Shown: positions 52,177 to 60,601, counted from the stretch's first letter. The stretch is 64,000 nt of DNA from Kumtagia sp044326205 (GCF_044326205.1 NZ_JBIRCY010000007.1:1-64000); one strand, 5' to 3'. The notes: generated by a model from the letters alone, not told the origin. Numbers and translations are program-made.

Positions 52177-52405
52177 CTGCATCTTATGCGACTTTCGGGC
52201 CGATCGCCAAACGCCTTGCGTCCACATCGCGGCGGGCATACCCAAACCTTCTGCTAAAGACCAAGCCCCCCCTCTTACAGCCGCTCGGCGCGGACTTTCA
52301 TGAACTGATACAAGATGTGGCGAACACGCCGAAGTCCCATGAGCCACTTTTGCTTCATCGCAATCTTCCATTCCGGGTTGGAGAAAGGGCCTTCCGGCGC
52401 CCCGT

Positions 52406-52996
52406 TCAGAACACCTGCGAGACCATGGCCATTCCGACCAGCGAGGTCGCGGCACCCGCCGCGCGGACCATTCCTGACCGGCCAGCGAGCTTGAGAGCCG
52501 ACAGCGCGCCGGCCGCATGCAGGGCCGATGTGGCGACGACGAAACCGGCGGCGTAGGCGAGGCCGCTGGCGCTTTCCGGGATTTCGAGCCCGTGAGCGCT
52601 ACCGTGGAAGAGCCCGAAGATGGCCGCGAGCGATGCGGTGGCCGCCAACGGCAGCGGCCTCGCCAGCGCCACCATGGCGCCGAAGACCACGAGCGACAGC
52701 GCGATGCCGGTCTCGATTGAGGGTAAGCCGACGCCGGCGATGCCGAACGCGGCGCCCGCCATCATGGCCAGCACAAACGCCGGCGGAACGACGAGAAATC
52801 CGATCCTGCCACTACGCGCCGCAATCATGCCGATGGCCACCATGGCAAGCAGGTGATCGACGCCGAACAGCGGATGTTCGAGACCCGCGAGCAGACCGTG
52901 GACGTGGTCGCCGCCGGGATGGGCGAATGCCGGCGAGGGCATCAGCGCCGCCGTGAGCGACAGCGCTGCCAAGGAGAGTTTTGAGGAGATTTTCAT
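52406..52996 (-). CDS. HupE/UreJ-family nickel permease
   Basis: A 196-residue membrane protein. A Sec-type N-terminus (KLSLAALSLTAALMPSPAFA) is followed by the HupE/UreJ nickel motif HPLFGVDHLLAMVAIG, by about five further hydrophobic segments and by FGLFHGSAHGLE, the second conserved His motif. The family imports nickel for hydrogenase or urease. Here neither is present, and the gene is last in the operon of the ureohydrolase-family enzyme, so it probably supplies that enzyme. The start at 52996 follows GATCATG-type spacing only weakly; the signal peptide supports it. Confidence 0.85.
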   Translation of the reverse strand: MKISSKLSLAALSLTAALMPSPAFAHPGGDHVHGLLAGLEHPLFGVDHLLAMVAIGMIAARSGRIGFLVVPPAFVLAMMAGAAFGIAGVGLPSIETGIALSLVVFGAMVALARPLPLAATASLAAIFGLFHGSAHGLEIPESASGLAYAAGFVVATSALHAAGALSALKLAGRSGMVRAAGAATSLVGMAMVSQVF

Positions 52997-53036
52997 GATC
53001 GTACCTGTTTGATGAAACTGGTTTGGGTTTCCGGCA

Positions 53037-53570
53037 TCAACGTCCGGGAACGGCAAATTGCGAGGCGGCGGAACGGTCGCCGAGCGCGCGAGCGGCGGCG
53101 AAGCCAAGTTGCCTTTGTTCCACGCCGTCGTGATAGACGAAGGCGAGCTTACGCCGGTGCGAGGTGAGCCGCGCCGGCAGCGGGTGATAGGCGACGCCGG
53201 CGCCACCGACGAGCGGCATGACCGCGCCGACATCGACCAGATCCTCGGTCTCGACCCGAAGCAGATGCAGCCGCGTTCCGTCGCCGGTTTCGCCGACGAA
53301 TGGAATACCAGCCAGCCGCAGGAAGCTGGACGGGTCGGGCGCTCGTGCAAATCCTTCGAGGAAGGCCGTCTCGACCAGATCGAGATCGACAGTTCCCGGA
53401 TCGACCGGCGCCTCCCTGGCTTGGTCGGGCGGCAGATGCGGCGTCTGCCACTGCAGCGGCTTGCCCGCAGGCCCATTGTGGCCGGGCGAGTGAGGATGGT
53501 GGTGGCCGTTCGTTCCATGATGGTGGTGATGGCCGTCATGGTCGTGATGGTGATGATGATCGTCGTGCAT
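53037..53570 (-). CDS. His-rich protein, candidate nickel chaperone or storage protein
   Basis: A 177-residue protein that I do not recognise as a named family. Seventeen of the first 31 residues are His (HHHHH at 5-9 and 14-18, HHHPH at 23-27), a pattern found in nickel-handling proteins such as HypB, UreE and SlyD. The rest (GIPFVGETGDGTRLHLLRVE, VGGAGVAYHPLPARL, LAFVYHDGVEQRQLGFAAA) is a compact alpha/beta domain with no membrane segment. The gene starts 2 bp after the enzyme gene and is followed by the nickel permease gene, so a role in metal delivery to the enzyme is likely, by inference. It is not a HypA- or HypB-type protein: no CxxC pair or GTPase motif is seen. Confidence 0.75.
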   Translation of the reverse strand: MHDDHHHHHDHDGHHHHHGTNGHHHPHSPGHNGPAGKPLQWQTPHLPPDQAREAPVDPGTVDLDLVETAFLEGFARAPDPSSFLRLAGIPFVGETGDGTRLHLLRVETEDLVDVGAVMPLVGGAGVAYHPLPARLTSHRRKLAFVYHDGVEQRQLGFAAARALGDRSAASQFAVPGR

Positions 53571-53572
53571 GG

Positions 53573-54781
53573 CTAAAAACTCACCGGCTTGTCGATGATC
53601 GCCTTGTGCTTGCCGAGATTGCCGTGGGCGACCATCGAGCCAAGCGCCTCGACGACGACGCGCACGCCGAACAGCGCCGTGATGTCGGACGTGTCGTAGG
53701 GCGGCGAGACCTCCACCACTTCCAACCCGCATATGCCGGGCGCAGTGACCAGTCCGAGCAGCTTCAGCGCCTCGCGCGGCAGGAAACCGCCAGGCTCCGG
53801 CCAGCCCGTGCCCGGCACGAAACCGCAATCGAGGCTGTCGACGTCGAAGGAGATGTAGACGGCGTCGGTGCCCTTCCAGGCAAGCTCAAGTGCGACTTCG
53901 GCCGCCTTTTCAAGGCCCATCTGCTCGATGTCGGAAATGGTGAGCACATTGGTGCCGCGCTTGCGTGCCTCGGCAACGCCGTAGCGCGGAACCTGCCAGC
54001 CACCGATGCCGAGCTGCACGAGGTTGGTTGCCGAGACGTTCGGCAAATTGGTCGCCCAGTACCAGGGCGTGGTGTGCATGCGCTCGTCGAGGTCCTTTTC
54101 CTGGATGTCGATGTGGCGGTCGAAATGGATGATGCCGATCTTTTTGGAGGTGACGTCGGCGATGCCGCGAACGCAGGGGAAGCCGATCGAATGGTCGCCG
54201 CCCAGCATGATCGGCAGCGCGCCGGACGAGGCAACATGGCTGACGCCCTTGGTGATCTGGTCGAAGCTTTTCTCGAGATTGGCTGGGATGGTGAAGACGT
54301 CGCCGGCGTCGCACAGCGTCATTTGCTCGCGCAGGTCGACGCCGAGCTCGTAATTGTACGGCGTGTAGAGCGCGGAGATGCGGCGTATGCCTTGCGGCCC
54401 GAAGCGGGTTCCGGGGCGGTAGGTGGTGCCGCTGTCGAAAGGGATGCCCATGACAGCGGCGTCATATTTGCCGACGTCGCGGACATTCTCGACATAGGGC
54501 GCCTTCAGGAAAGTGTTGATGCCGGCAAAATGCGGCAGCTCCCCGCGCGCAAAAGTCGGGATCGATTTGTCGACGATGGAGTCCGAACCCGGCAGGCCCA
54601 TGTCGAGCGCCCATTGCTGCTCCTTGCGCCAGCCGCTTTCGGGCAATTTCCCCTCGGCCTCGATCGACTTCCAGCCCTGGGTGCCGCGGGCGTCGAAATC
54701 GGGATGGTGGAAGCGCTGCATCGGCTCGCGGGCGAAAAAACCCGCGCGGCGGTGGCCGCGTTCCGGAATGTTTCTGGGCAT
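53573..54781 (-). CDS. gdmH: ureohydrolase-family enzyme, probable nickel guanidine hydrolase
   Basis: A 402-residue arginase/agmatinase-family hydrolase. Metal ligands: His in LGGDHSIGFP, the DxHxD set in IIHFDRHIDIQ and DxD in YISFDVDSLD. It has a ~100-residue N-terminal extension (WRKEQQWALDMGLPGSDSIV) that standard agmatinases lack and guanidine hydrolases of the GdmH (Sll1077) type possess. It lies in an operon led by a guanidine-I riboswitch and followed by nickel-related genes, as expected for a nickel enzyme that splits guanidine into urea and ammonia. The start at 54781 follows GGGAG. Agmatinase or guanidinobutyrase remains possible from sequence alone. Confidence 0.75.
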   Translation of the reverse strand: MPRNIPERGHRRAGFFAREPMQRFHHPDFDARGTQGWKSIEAEGKLPESGWRKEQQWALDMGLPGSDSIVDKSIPTFARGELPHFAGINTFLKAPYVENVRDVGKYDAAVMGIPFDSGTTYRPGTRFGPQGIRRISALYTPYNYELGVDLREQMTLCDAGDVFTIPANLEKSFDQITKGVSHVASSGALPIMLGGDHSIGFPCVRGIADVTSKKIGIIHFDRHIDIQEKDLDERMHTTPWYWATNLPNVSATNLVQLGIGGWQVPRYGVAEARKRGTNVLTISDIEQMGLEKAAEVALELAWKGTDAVYISFDVDSLDCGFVPGTGWPEPGGFLPREALKLLGLVTAPGICGLEVVEVSPPYDTSDITALFGVRVVVEALGSMVAHGNLGKHKAIIDKPVSF

Positions 54782-54782
54782 T

Positions 54783-55604
54783 TCAAAGTCTCCCTTGCGG
54801 CGCCGTCGCCGCATCGGCGGTTTTCAGCCGGGCCGTCCCGACCATCGCGGCCACTTCGGCCACGTCCTTTTGGGAAGCCCGGTTCTTGCGGTCGAGCTTC
54901 AGATCGTAGGTGATCGTCGCGCCATAGGCCGACGGGAATTGCGGATCGTGGCGCACCTTGTCGAAGACCAGCACGCGGGTGCCGAGCTTGAACGCCTCTG
55001 CGATGTCGTGGGTGACCATGACCACCGTCATGCCGTGCTCGGTCCACAATTCGGTGAGCAACTCGTGCATCTCGACGCGGATGCCGGGATCGAGCGCCCC
55101 GAACGGTTCGTCGAGAAGCAGGATTTTGGGACGCCCGAGAAGCGTCTGGGCGATGGCCAGCCGCTGCTGCATGCCGCCCGACAGCGACGCCGGATAGAGA
55201 TCGCGGACGTGGGCGAGGCCGACGCGCTCCAGCATGATCTCGGCCTCCCGGCGCGCCTCTTTGCGCCGGACGCCGAAAACGCGGCCGAACGGTCCGCCGG
55301 AACGGAAATCCTCGACCAGCATCAGGTTCTGCAGGGCGGTCAGATGCGGAAACACCGAATAGCGCTGGAAGACTATGCCGCGCTGCGGCGTCGGCTGCGG
55401 CACGATCGGCCGGTCGTCGACCACGATCACACCGCCGCTCTGCTGCTCCTGGCCGAGCAGGATGCGCAGGAAGGTCGATTTCCCGCAGCCGCTGGCCCCG
55501 ACCAGCGACAGGAATTCACCCGTTTCGGCGGTGACACTGACCCGCTCCAGCACGCGGGCGTCGCCGTAGTTCTTCTCAAGCGCATGGACGACGATGCGGC
55601 TCAT
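54783..55604 (-). CDS. NitT/TauT-type ABC transporter ATP-binding protein
   Basis: A 273-residue ATPase starting at 55604, where ATG overlaps the permease stop. Walker A GASGCGKSTFLR, Q-loop IVFQRYSVFPHL, signature SLSGGMQQRLAIAQ, Walker B ILLLDEPFGALD, switch His VTHDIAEA. It belongs to the nitrate/sulfonate/taurine class. The C-terminal extension (SAYGATITYDLKLDRKN) is short. With the permease and binding protein upstream it forms a complete importer under the guanidine-I riboswitch. Confidence 0.9.
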   Translation of the reverse strand: MSRIVVHALEKNYGDARVLERVSVTAETGEFLSLVGASGCGKSTFLRILLGQEQQSGGVIVVDDRPIVPQPTPQRGIVFQRYSVFPHLTALQNLMLVEDFRSGGPFGRVFGVRRKEARREAEIMLERVGLAHVRDLYPASLSGGMQQRLAIAQTLLGRPKILLLDEPFGALDPGIRVEMHELLTELWTEHGMTVVMVTHDIAEAFKLGTRVLVFDKVRHDPQFPSAYGATITYDLKLDRKNRASQKDVAEVAAMVGTARLKTADAATAPQGRL

Positions 55605-56506
55605 TTGCCCACCGGATGCGCCCAGGGGGAGATCGCGCGGGAAAGCCGCACCAGCAGCCAGTCGGTGATGACGGCAAGCAGCGTGATCCAGGCGACGTAG
55701 GGAAGAATGATGTCCATCGACAGATAGCGGCGGACCAGGAAGATGCGGTAGCCGAGGCCCTCTGTTGAAGCGATGGCTTCGGCGGCGATGAGAAACAGCC
55801 AGGCCGGCCCGAGCGCCAGGCGCACGCAGGTGATGAGGCGCGGCATGACCTGCGGCAGCACGAGCCGCAGCACCATGGTCCAGCTGTTGCCGCCCAGCGT
55901 CTGCGCCTTGGCGACGAGTTCGGCCGGCAGTTCCATGACCCGGTTGGCGATGTCGCGCACCATGACCGGCGCGACGCCGACGGCGATCAGCGTGATCTTC
56001 GCCGTCTCGCCAAGGCCGAGCGCGATGAACAGGATCGGCAGCAGGGCCAGCGGCGGGATGACGCAGACGACGGTGACGAACGGCAGCAGGAAGGCCTTTA
56101 CGCGCGGAATGAAGCCGATGGCGATACCCAGCGTCAGCGCCGCGAGCGTTGCGATCCCCACGCCGGCGAACAGCCTCAGCAGGCTCGCATAGGTGTCGAC
56201 CCACAGGATGAGGTCGCCGGAGCGCTTGTCGGGAACCGTGGCAAGCTCGAGAAACGTCCGCCACATCTGGGCCGGCGACGGCAGCAGCTTGTCGTTCGGG
56301 TTGACCGACAGCCTCTCGCCCGACGCGAGCAGATAGGCGATCGCCACGGCGAGGAACGGCAGGGCGCCGAGAAACAGCGCCGCGCCGCGCGACACCTTGG
56401 CATTGACCAGCCGCAGCCGGACTTTTGGCCGGTGCACTGGCAAGGGCTCCTCGGGCCTGCCGGCGTCGACCACCGCTCCCATCGCGCCGGATCCCCTGGA
56501 CAGCAT
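55601..56506 (-). CDS. NitT/TauT-type ABC transporter permease
   Basis: A 301-residue inner-membrane permease with about six hydrophobic segments, starting with AALFLGALPFLAVAIAYLLA. The coupling loop is ELVAKAQTLGGNSWTMVLRLV with LPQVMPRL. The N-terminal ~35 residues are polar (PLPVHRPKVRLR). It overlaps the ATPase gene by 4 bp and follows the binding-protein gene by 15 bp. Confidence 0.9.
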   Translation of the reverse strand: MLSRGSGAMGAVVDAGRPEEPLPVHRPKVRLRLVNAKVSRGAALFLGALPFLAVAIAYLLASGERLSVNPNDKLLPSPAQMWRTFLELATVPDKRSGDLILWVDTYASLLRLFAGVGIATLAALTLGIAIGFIPRVKAFLLPFVTVVCVIPPLALLPILFIALGLGETAKITLIAVGVAPVMVRDIANRVMELPAELVAKAQTLGGNSWTMVLRLVLPQVMPRLITCVRLALGPAWLFLIAAEAIASTEGLGYRIFLVRRYLSMDIILPYVAWITLLAVITDWLLVRLSRAISPWAHPVGK

Positions 56507-56521
56507 GCCGCGCCCGCCGCC

Positions 56522-57586
56522 TCAGAGCTTCCCGCCCGCCGCCTCCGCCATATAGGCCGGGTCGAACCGCAGCTTGATATTGTCGGCGTCGCCCAGCGTC
56601 GAGCCGTCGGGGAAGCTCATGCCGACCATGTCTACACTGGTTGCATTGGTGCCGAGGATGCCGTGGTCGAACAGGAAGTTGCGGACGAGGTCCATGGTCT
56701 TCGGCAGCTCCGGGCTTTTGGTGAAATCGACCGCCTTGGCGGCTTCGAAGAACATCTGCGTCGAGGCAAGCTGCGCGTCGAAGCCGGCGAGGTCGGTACC
56801 GGAAGCCTTCGCCATCTCCTCCTTGGCCGCCTGGCCTTCCGGCGAGCCTGATTTCATCAGGCCCATGACTTCGTACCACGCGCCGGCCAGCGCCTTGCCC
56901 AGCGCCGGATTGTCCTTCAGCGTCTCGGTGTTGACGACCATCATGTCGATGATCTCGCCGGGGATCTGCGACGAATCGAAAACCTTGCTGGCGCCCGGCA
57001 TTGCGAGAATCTCGGAGACGAGGGGATTCCAGGTGACGACCGACGTGACGTCGGCGGTGCCATAGGCCGCGACCATGTCGGCATCCGAGGTGTTCACCAC
57101 CGTGATGTCCTTCTCGGCGAGCTTGACGGTCTCCAGCGCCCGCGCCAGCAGGTAGTGCGAGACGGAAAGCTCGACGAGATTGACCTTCTGGCCGGCAATG
57201 TCGGCCAGCGCGGACTTGTCCTTGAGGATCACCGCGTCATTGCCGTTGGAGAAATCGCCGATGATCAGCGCCGTGGTGTCGACGCCGCCGCCGGCCGGGA
57301 TCGACAGGGCGTCCATGTTGGTCATCGAGCAGCCGTCGAAACCGCCGGCCGTGTACTGGTTGATCGACTCGACATAGTCGTTGATGCGGGTAATCTCGAC
57401 ATTGATCCCGTATTTGTCGGCCCATTTCTTCATGATGCCGCTGTCGGAGAGATAGCCCCAGGGCATCCAGCCGACATAGATCGACCAGCAGATCTTGAAG
57501 TCTTTCTTGGGCGCCGCGTCGGCGGCGGAAACGATGGGAAGGCTGAGCGAGGCGGCGAGGACGATACCGGCCAGTTTGCGAAGCAT
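56522..57586 (-). CDS. NitT/TauT-type periplasmic substrate-binding protein, probable guanidine binder
   Basis: A 354-residue binding protein with a Sec leader (KLAGIVLAASLSLPIVSA, cut after ADA). The NMT1/THI5-like fold shows WSIYVGWMPWGYLSDSGIMK, GFDGCSMTNMDALSIPAGGG and TADVTSVVTWNPLV. Transporters of this class are common partners of the guanidine-I riboswitch and are thought to import guanidine. It is the first gene after the riboswitch (gap ~100 bp), with AGGGG upstream of the ATG at 57586. Ligand identity rests on context, not on visible binding residues. Confidence 0.85.
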   Translation of the reverse strand: MLRKLAGIVLAASLSLPIVSAADAAPKKDFKICWSIYVGWMPWGYLSDSGIMKKWADKYGINVEITRINDYVESINQYTAGGFDGCSMTNMDALSIPAGGGVDTTALIIGDFSNGNDAVILKDKSALADIAGQKVNLVELSVSHYLLARALETVKLAEKDITVVNTSDADMVAAYGTADVTSVVTWNPLVSEILAMPGASKVFDSSQIPGEIIDMMVVNTETLKDNPALGKALAGAWYEVMGLMKSGSPEGQAAKEEMAKASGTDLAGFDAQLASTQMFFEAAKAVDFTKSPELPKTMDLVRNFLFDHGILGTNATSVDMVGMSFPDGSTLGDADNIKLRFDPAYMAEAAGGKL

Positions 57587-57686
57587 TCACGTACCCCTGT
57601 TCGCGGTCCGGGTTGCGCCCGGACTGTTGTTTGGGGTTTACGGAGCGCGCAACCGGGAGGAGGTTCGCGCCAGCAAACCCGTGCAG

Positions 57687-57797
57687 GGTTCTCCCGGGAT
57701 TTTGGCCCGCCGTGTTCCGCCGGATGCCTCGATGCACCTTCGGCGGTCGCATCTCTTGGACCAGCACCGCATGATCGCGGCCGGAACCCTAGACGCT
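57687..57797 (-). promoter_or_regulatory. guanidine-I (ykkC) riboswitch
   Basis: Read on the minus strand, the conserved ykkC elements occur in order: CTAGGGTTCCGG (57781-57792), CTGGTCCAAGAGAT (57751-57764), ACGGCGGGCC (57704-57713) and CCCGGGAGAACC (57687-57698). They match the guanidine-I class in identity, order and spacing. It lies ~100 bases before the binding-protein ATG and starts within ~10 bases of the predicted sigma-54 transcription start. Downstream, GCGCAACC-type segments can form alternative hairpins (57606-57624 and about 57640-57670), a possible expression platform. Guanidine is therefore expected to turn the operon on. Confidence 0.88.
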
Positions 57798-57814
57798 CTG
57801 CACGTCAGATAAAA

Positions 57815-57830
57815 AGCAAGACGTATGCCA
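57815..57830 (-). promoter_or_regulatory. sigma-54 (-24/-12) promoter of the guanidine operon
   Basis: On the minus strand, TGGCATACGTCTTGCT fits TGGCACG-N4-TTGCW with correct GG-N10-GC spacing. The predicted transcription start at about 57804 falls just before the first conserved base of the riboswitch, which supports both calls. Confidence 0.8.
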
Positions 57831-57850
57831 GACGCGAATCTCGGGGTTGT

Positions 57851-57867
57851 CAGGCCATACTGGCCTG
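57851..57867. promoter_or_regulatory. perfect 7-bp inverted repeat upstream of the guanidine promoter
   Basis: CAGGCCA-TAC-TGGCCTG lies ~25 bp upstream of the sigma-54 promoter and ~118 bp after the end of the racemase gene. It could be an activator site or the transcription terminator of the racemase operon; no T tract is evident. It does not match the NtrC consensus. Confidence 0.4.
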
Positions 57868-57984
57868 GAAATCGGATGGAACCGCTGCGCCGGTGACAAA
57901 AGATTGGTCTTGGCGCCTGAAGATTGGGCAGCGCTGCCGTATCGAGAGGGATTCACCAGCAAAAAGTGCGACCCGCTTTGGGCA

Positions 57985-58737
57985 TCAACGCTTTGTTTCC
58001 AGAACCTCGACGCGCGCAAAATTTTCGAACAGGCCTGAGTAGGGCTTGCTGACCGGGGAGGCATACGAACCGCGCTTGCTAGTCGATAGGCCAAGCGCGA
58101 CCAGTGCCTCGGCCTGCCTGACGGCAGCCCCTACCCCTTCGACCACCGGCAGGCCATAGCGGTGCTGGTAGGATGCGGCGAGGTCGGCCATGCCGGCGCA
58201 GCCGAGCACGATTGCCTCAGCCTTGTCCTCTTCGATTGCCCGTTCGATCTCCGCCTCCAGCTTGCGCGTGGCGCCTGACGAGGGGTCTTCGAGCGAAAGG
58301 ACCGGAATGTCTGCGGCTCGCACCTTTGCGCGCTCCGCCATGCCGTAGCGGCGCACCAGATGCTCGATCGGCACGCGCGAGCGCTCCATCGTCGTTACCA
58401 CCGTGAAACGCTGCGCGACGAAGGCGGCGAGCGACAGAGCCGCCTCACAGATGCCGACTACGGGAATTTTTGCCATGGCGCGGGCAGCGTCTAGGCCGGT
58501 GTCATCAAAGCAGGCGATAACGGCGGCCTGCGCACCCGCGCGCTCGCCTCTTGCGATCTCCAGCAGAAGACCGGGCACGGCGAACACCTCGTCGTAGTAC
58601 CCCTCAATGGAGACCGGCCCCATCGTCGATGTGACTGCGTCGACAGTTGTCCCCGGCGAGGCGGCCAGGCACGCCGCCGCGTCGATCTTTTCAGTCATTG
58701 AGGCCGTGGTGTTCGGGTTGACGACGAGAAGATGCAC
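57985..58737 (-). CDS. aspartate/glutamate/hydantoin racemase-family protein
   Basis: A 250-residue racemase-fold protein opening with HLLVVNPNTTASMTEKI, typical of hydantoin racemases. Paired Cys candidates for proton transfer are Cys in AAVIACFDDTGLDAAR and Cys in AIVLGCAGMADLAAS. Such enzymes interconvert D- and L-5-substituted hydantoins or act on malonate or allantoin-type compounds. It ends the minus-strand transporter operon (42 bp after the permease gene), which suggests that the imported compound is a racemic hydantoin- or ureide-like molecule. No hydantoinase is in the window. Confidence 0.82.
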   Translation of the reverse strand: MHLLVVNPNTTASMTEKIDAAACLAASPGTTVDAVTSTMGPVSIEGYYDEVFAVPGLLLEIARGERAGAQAAVIACFDDTGLDAARAMAKIPVVGICEAALSLAAFVAQRFTVVTTMERSRVPIEHLVRRYGMAERAKVRAADIPVLSLEDPSSGATRKLEAEIERAIEEDKAEAIVLGCAGMADLAASYQHRYGLPVVEGVGAAVRQAEALVALGLSTSKRGSYASPVSKPYSGLFENFARVEVLETKR

Positions 58738-58778
58738 GGAACGGCTGCCTGCGGTGGGATTTTGCGCGGTGAAACGTG

Positions 58779-59597
58779 TCAGGCCCGGGCCTGTCGGCGC
58801 CCGACATAGACGATTGCGCCCAGCGTGCCGCCGATGACCAGGAACGAGAAGACCGTGGTCACCGTGCCCAGCGCATATAGCACCGGTGTGGTGACGTTGG
58901 TCGTCATGCCGTAGATTTCCAGCGGCAGCGTATTGAAGGAGCCGGCCGTCATCAGCGTGCGCGCGAATTCGTCATAGGACAGGGTGAAGCCGAACAGGCC
59001 GACGCCGATGAGGCTCGGCGCGATGATCGGCAGCACGACGTGGTAGAAGGTCTGCCAGGCATTGGCGCCGAGATCGCGTGCGGCCTCCTCGTAGGAAGGC
59101 GAGAAACGGTTGAACACCGCGAACATGATCAACACGCCGAACGGAAGCGTCCAGGTGAGGTGCGCGCCGAAAGCGGACGTATACCAGGCGGGCTGGAATC
59201 CGAGCTGCTGGAAGACAACGCCAATGCCGAGGCTGATGATGATCGACGGCACCACCAGGCTAGCCACGGCAAGGTAGAACAGGGCGCTTGATCCCCGGAA
59301 TTTTCGGCGGAAGGCCAGGCCCGCCAGCAGCGAGACGACGACGGTGACCACCATCACCATCAGCCCGAGCACCAGCGAACGGCGAAAACTGCCGCCGAAA
59401 TCGCCCACCGCCTGCTTCTCGAACAGGTTGAAGAACCAGTGCAACGACACGCCGTTCAGCGGAAATGTCAGGCCGCCATTCTCGCCCTGAAAAGACAGGA
59501 TCAGGATCGCCGACAACGGTCCGTAGAGGAACAGCACGAACAGCACGAAGAAAGCCGTCAGCACGAAGAATTCGAGAGTGCGGGTCTCGCGGTTCAT
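58779..59597 (-). CDS. spermidine/putrescine-type ABC transporter permease (PotC-like)
   Basis: A 272-residue permease starting at 59597. Six hydrophobic segments begin with LEFFVLTAFFVLFVLFLYGP. The family coupling loop is SYEEAARDLGANAWQTFYHV followed by LPIIAPSL, and the FTLSYDEFARTLMTAG segment is typical of PotC-like subunits. It overlaps nothing and follows the other permease gene by 2 bp. Cargo of this class includes polyamines, opines and phosphonates. Confidence 0.9.
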   Translation of the reverse strand: MNRETRTLEFFVLTAFFVLFVLFLYGPLSAILILSFQGENGGLTFPLNGVSLHWFFNLFEKQAVGDFGGSFRRSLVLGLMVMVVTVVVSLLAGLAFRRKFRGSSALFYLAVASLVVPSIIISLGIGVVFQQLGFQPAWYTSAFGAHLTWTLPFGVLIMFAVFNRFSPSYEEAARDLGANAWQTFYHVVLPIIAPSLIGVGLFGFTLSYDEFARTLMTAGSFNTLPLEIYGMTTNVTTPVLYALGTVTTVFSFLVIGGTLGAIVYVGRRQARA

Positions 59598-59599
59598 GC

Positions 59600-60514
59600 T
59601 CAGAGTTCCTTGCGGATGTCGACGATGCGCAGGATGCCGGCGACCATCAGCAGCACCAGCACGAGCAGCACCACCGCGTTGGCGGCGGCGGCGGGATATT
59701 GCAGCAGCGACATCTGGTTCTTCATCATCAGTGCCACCGAAGCACTCTGGCCGCCCGACATGACCTGAACGGTCGAGAAGTCGGCCATCACCAGCGTGAC
59801 GACGAAGATCGTGCCGATCGCCATGCCGGGTTTGGCCAGCGGCAGGATGACGGTCCACAGGATCTGCCAGCCGCTGGCGCCGCAGTCGCGCGCCGCCTCG
59901 ATCAGGGAACGGTCGATGCGCATCAGCGTGTTGAAGATCGGCGTCACCATGAACAGCGTGTAGAGGTGGACCATCGCCAGCACGACGGCGAAATCCGAAT
60001 AAAGCAGCCATTCGATCGGCTGCGGAACGATGCCAATCTGCACGAGCGTCGAGTTGACCAAGCCATTGCGCCCGAGCACCGGGATCCAGGAAATCATACG
60101 GATGATGTTTGAGGTGAGGAACGGCACCGTGCAGACCAGGAACAGCACCATCTGCATGGCCGAGGTGCGGATGTGGAAGGCTAGGTAATAGGCGACCCAG
60201 AAGCCGGTGAAGAGGGTCAGCACCCAGACGATCGCCGCGAATTTCAGGGTGTTCAGATAGGTCTTCCACGTCACCCAGGAGCCTAGCGTATCGGTGTAGT
60301 TGAAGGTGACGAAATCCGGATAGAGGCCGGCGAAGTCATAATCCCAGAAGCTGACGACGGCGATCATCAGGATCGGCGCCAGCAGGAACGCGCCGAGGAT
60401 GATGGCCAGCGGCGCGGCCTGGAGGTAGGAGGCGATGCCGGCGAACGATATCGGCGGCTTCGGCTTGCGCTCCGCTGCGGCGATGGTGACGGGCTGTTCC
60501 AGGGCGATTGCCAT
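59600..60514 (-). CDS. spermidine/putrescine-type ABC transporter permease (PotB-like)
   Basis: A 304-residue permease. After a polar N-terminus (~25 residues) six hydrophobic segments start at LQAAPLAIILGAFLLAPILM. PotB-like SFWDYDFAGLYPDF and the coupling loop SLIEAARDCGASGWQILWTV are clear. It starts ~90 bp downstream of the binding-protein gene, across a degenerate repeat (60548-60600). Confidence 0.9.
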   Translation of the reverse strand: MAIALEQPVTIAAAERKPKPPISFAGIASYLQAAPLAIILGAFLLAPILMIAVVSFWDYDFAGLYPDFVTFNYTDTLGSWVTWKTYLNTLKFAAIVWVLTLFTGFWVAYYLAFHIRTSAMQMVLFLVCTVPFLTSNIIRMISWIPVLGRNGLVNSTLVQIGIVPQPIEWLLYSDFAVVLAMVHLYTLFMVTPIFNTLMRIDRSLIEAARDCGASGWQILWTVILPLAKPGMAIGTIFVVTLVMADFSTVQVMSGGQSASVALMMKNQMSLLQYPAAAANAVVLLVLVLLMVAGILRIVDIRKEL

Positions 60515-60547
60515 GCCTCGGCTCTCCGTTGGCGAGCCCGGCGCCCT

Positions 60548-60600
60548 GCCTTCTCCCCTTGTGGGAAGTCCGCTGGGCGGCCGGGCGAAGCGAGGTCGGC
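60548..60600. repeat. degenerate rhizobial-type intergenic palindromic repeat
   Basis: CCTTCTCCCCTTGTGGGAAG at 60548-60567 resembles the CTTCTCCCCTTGTGGGAGAAG palindrome scattered through rhizobial genomes, and the GGCCGGGCGAAGCGAGG stretch is its usual continuation. It sits inside the transporter operon between the binding-protein and permease genes. Such elements may modulate mRNA levels within operons. Confidence 0.55.
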
Positions 60601-60601
60601 A

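Noticed and set aside
53300..54913. 537-codon plus-strand open frame
   Set aside because: Antisense to the ureohydrolase-family and His-rich genes, whose motifs are unambiguous.
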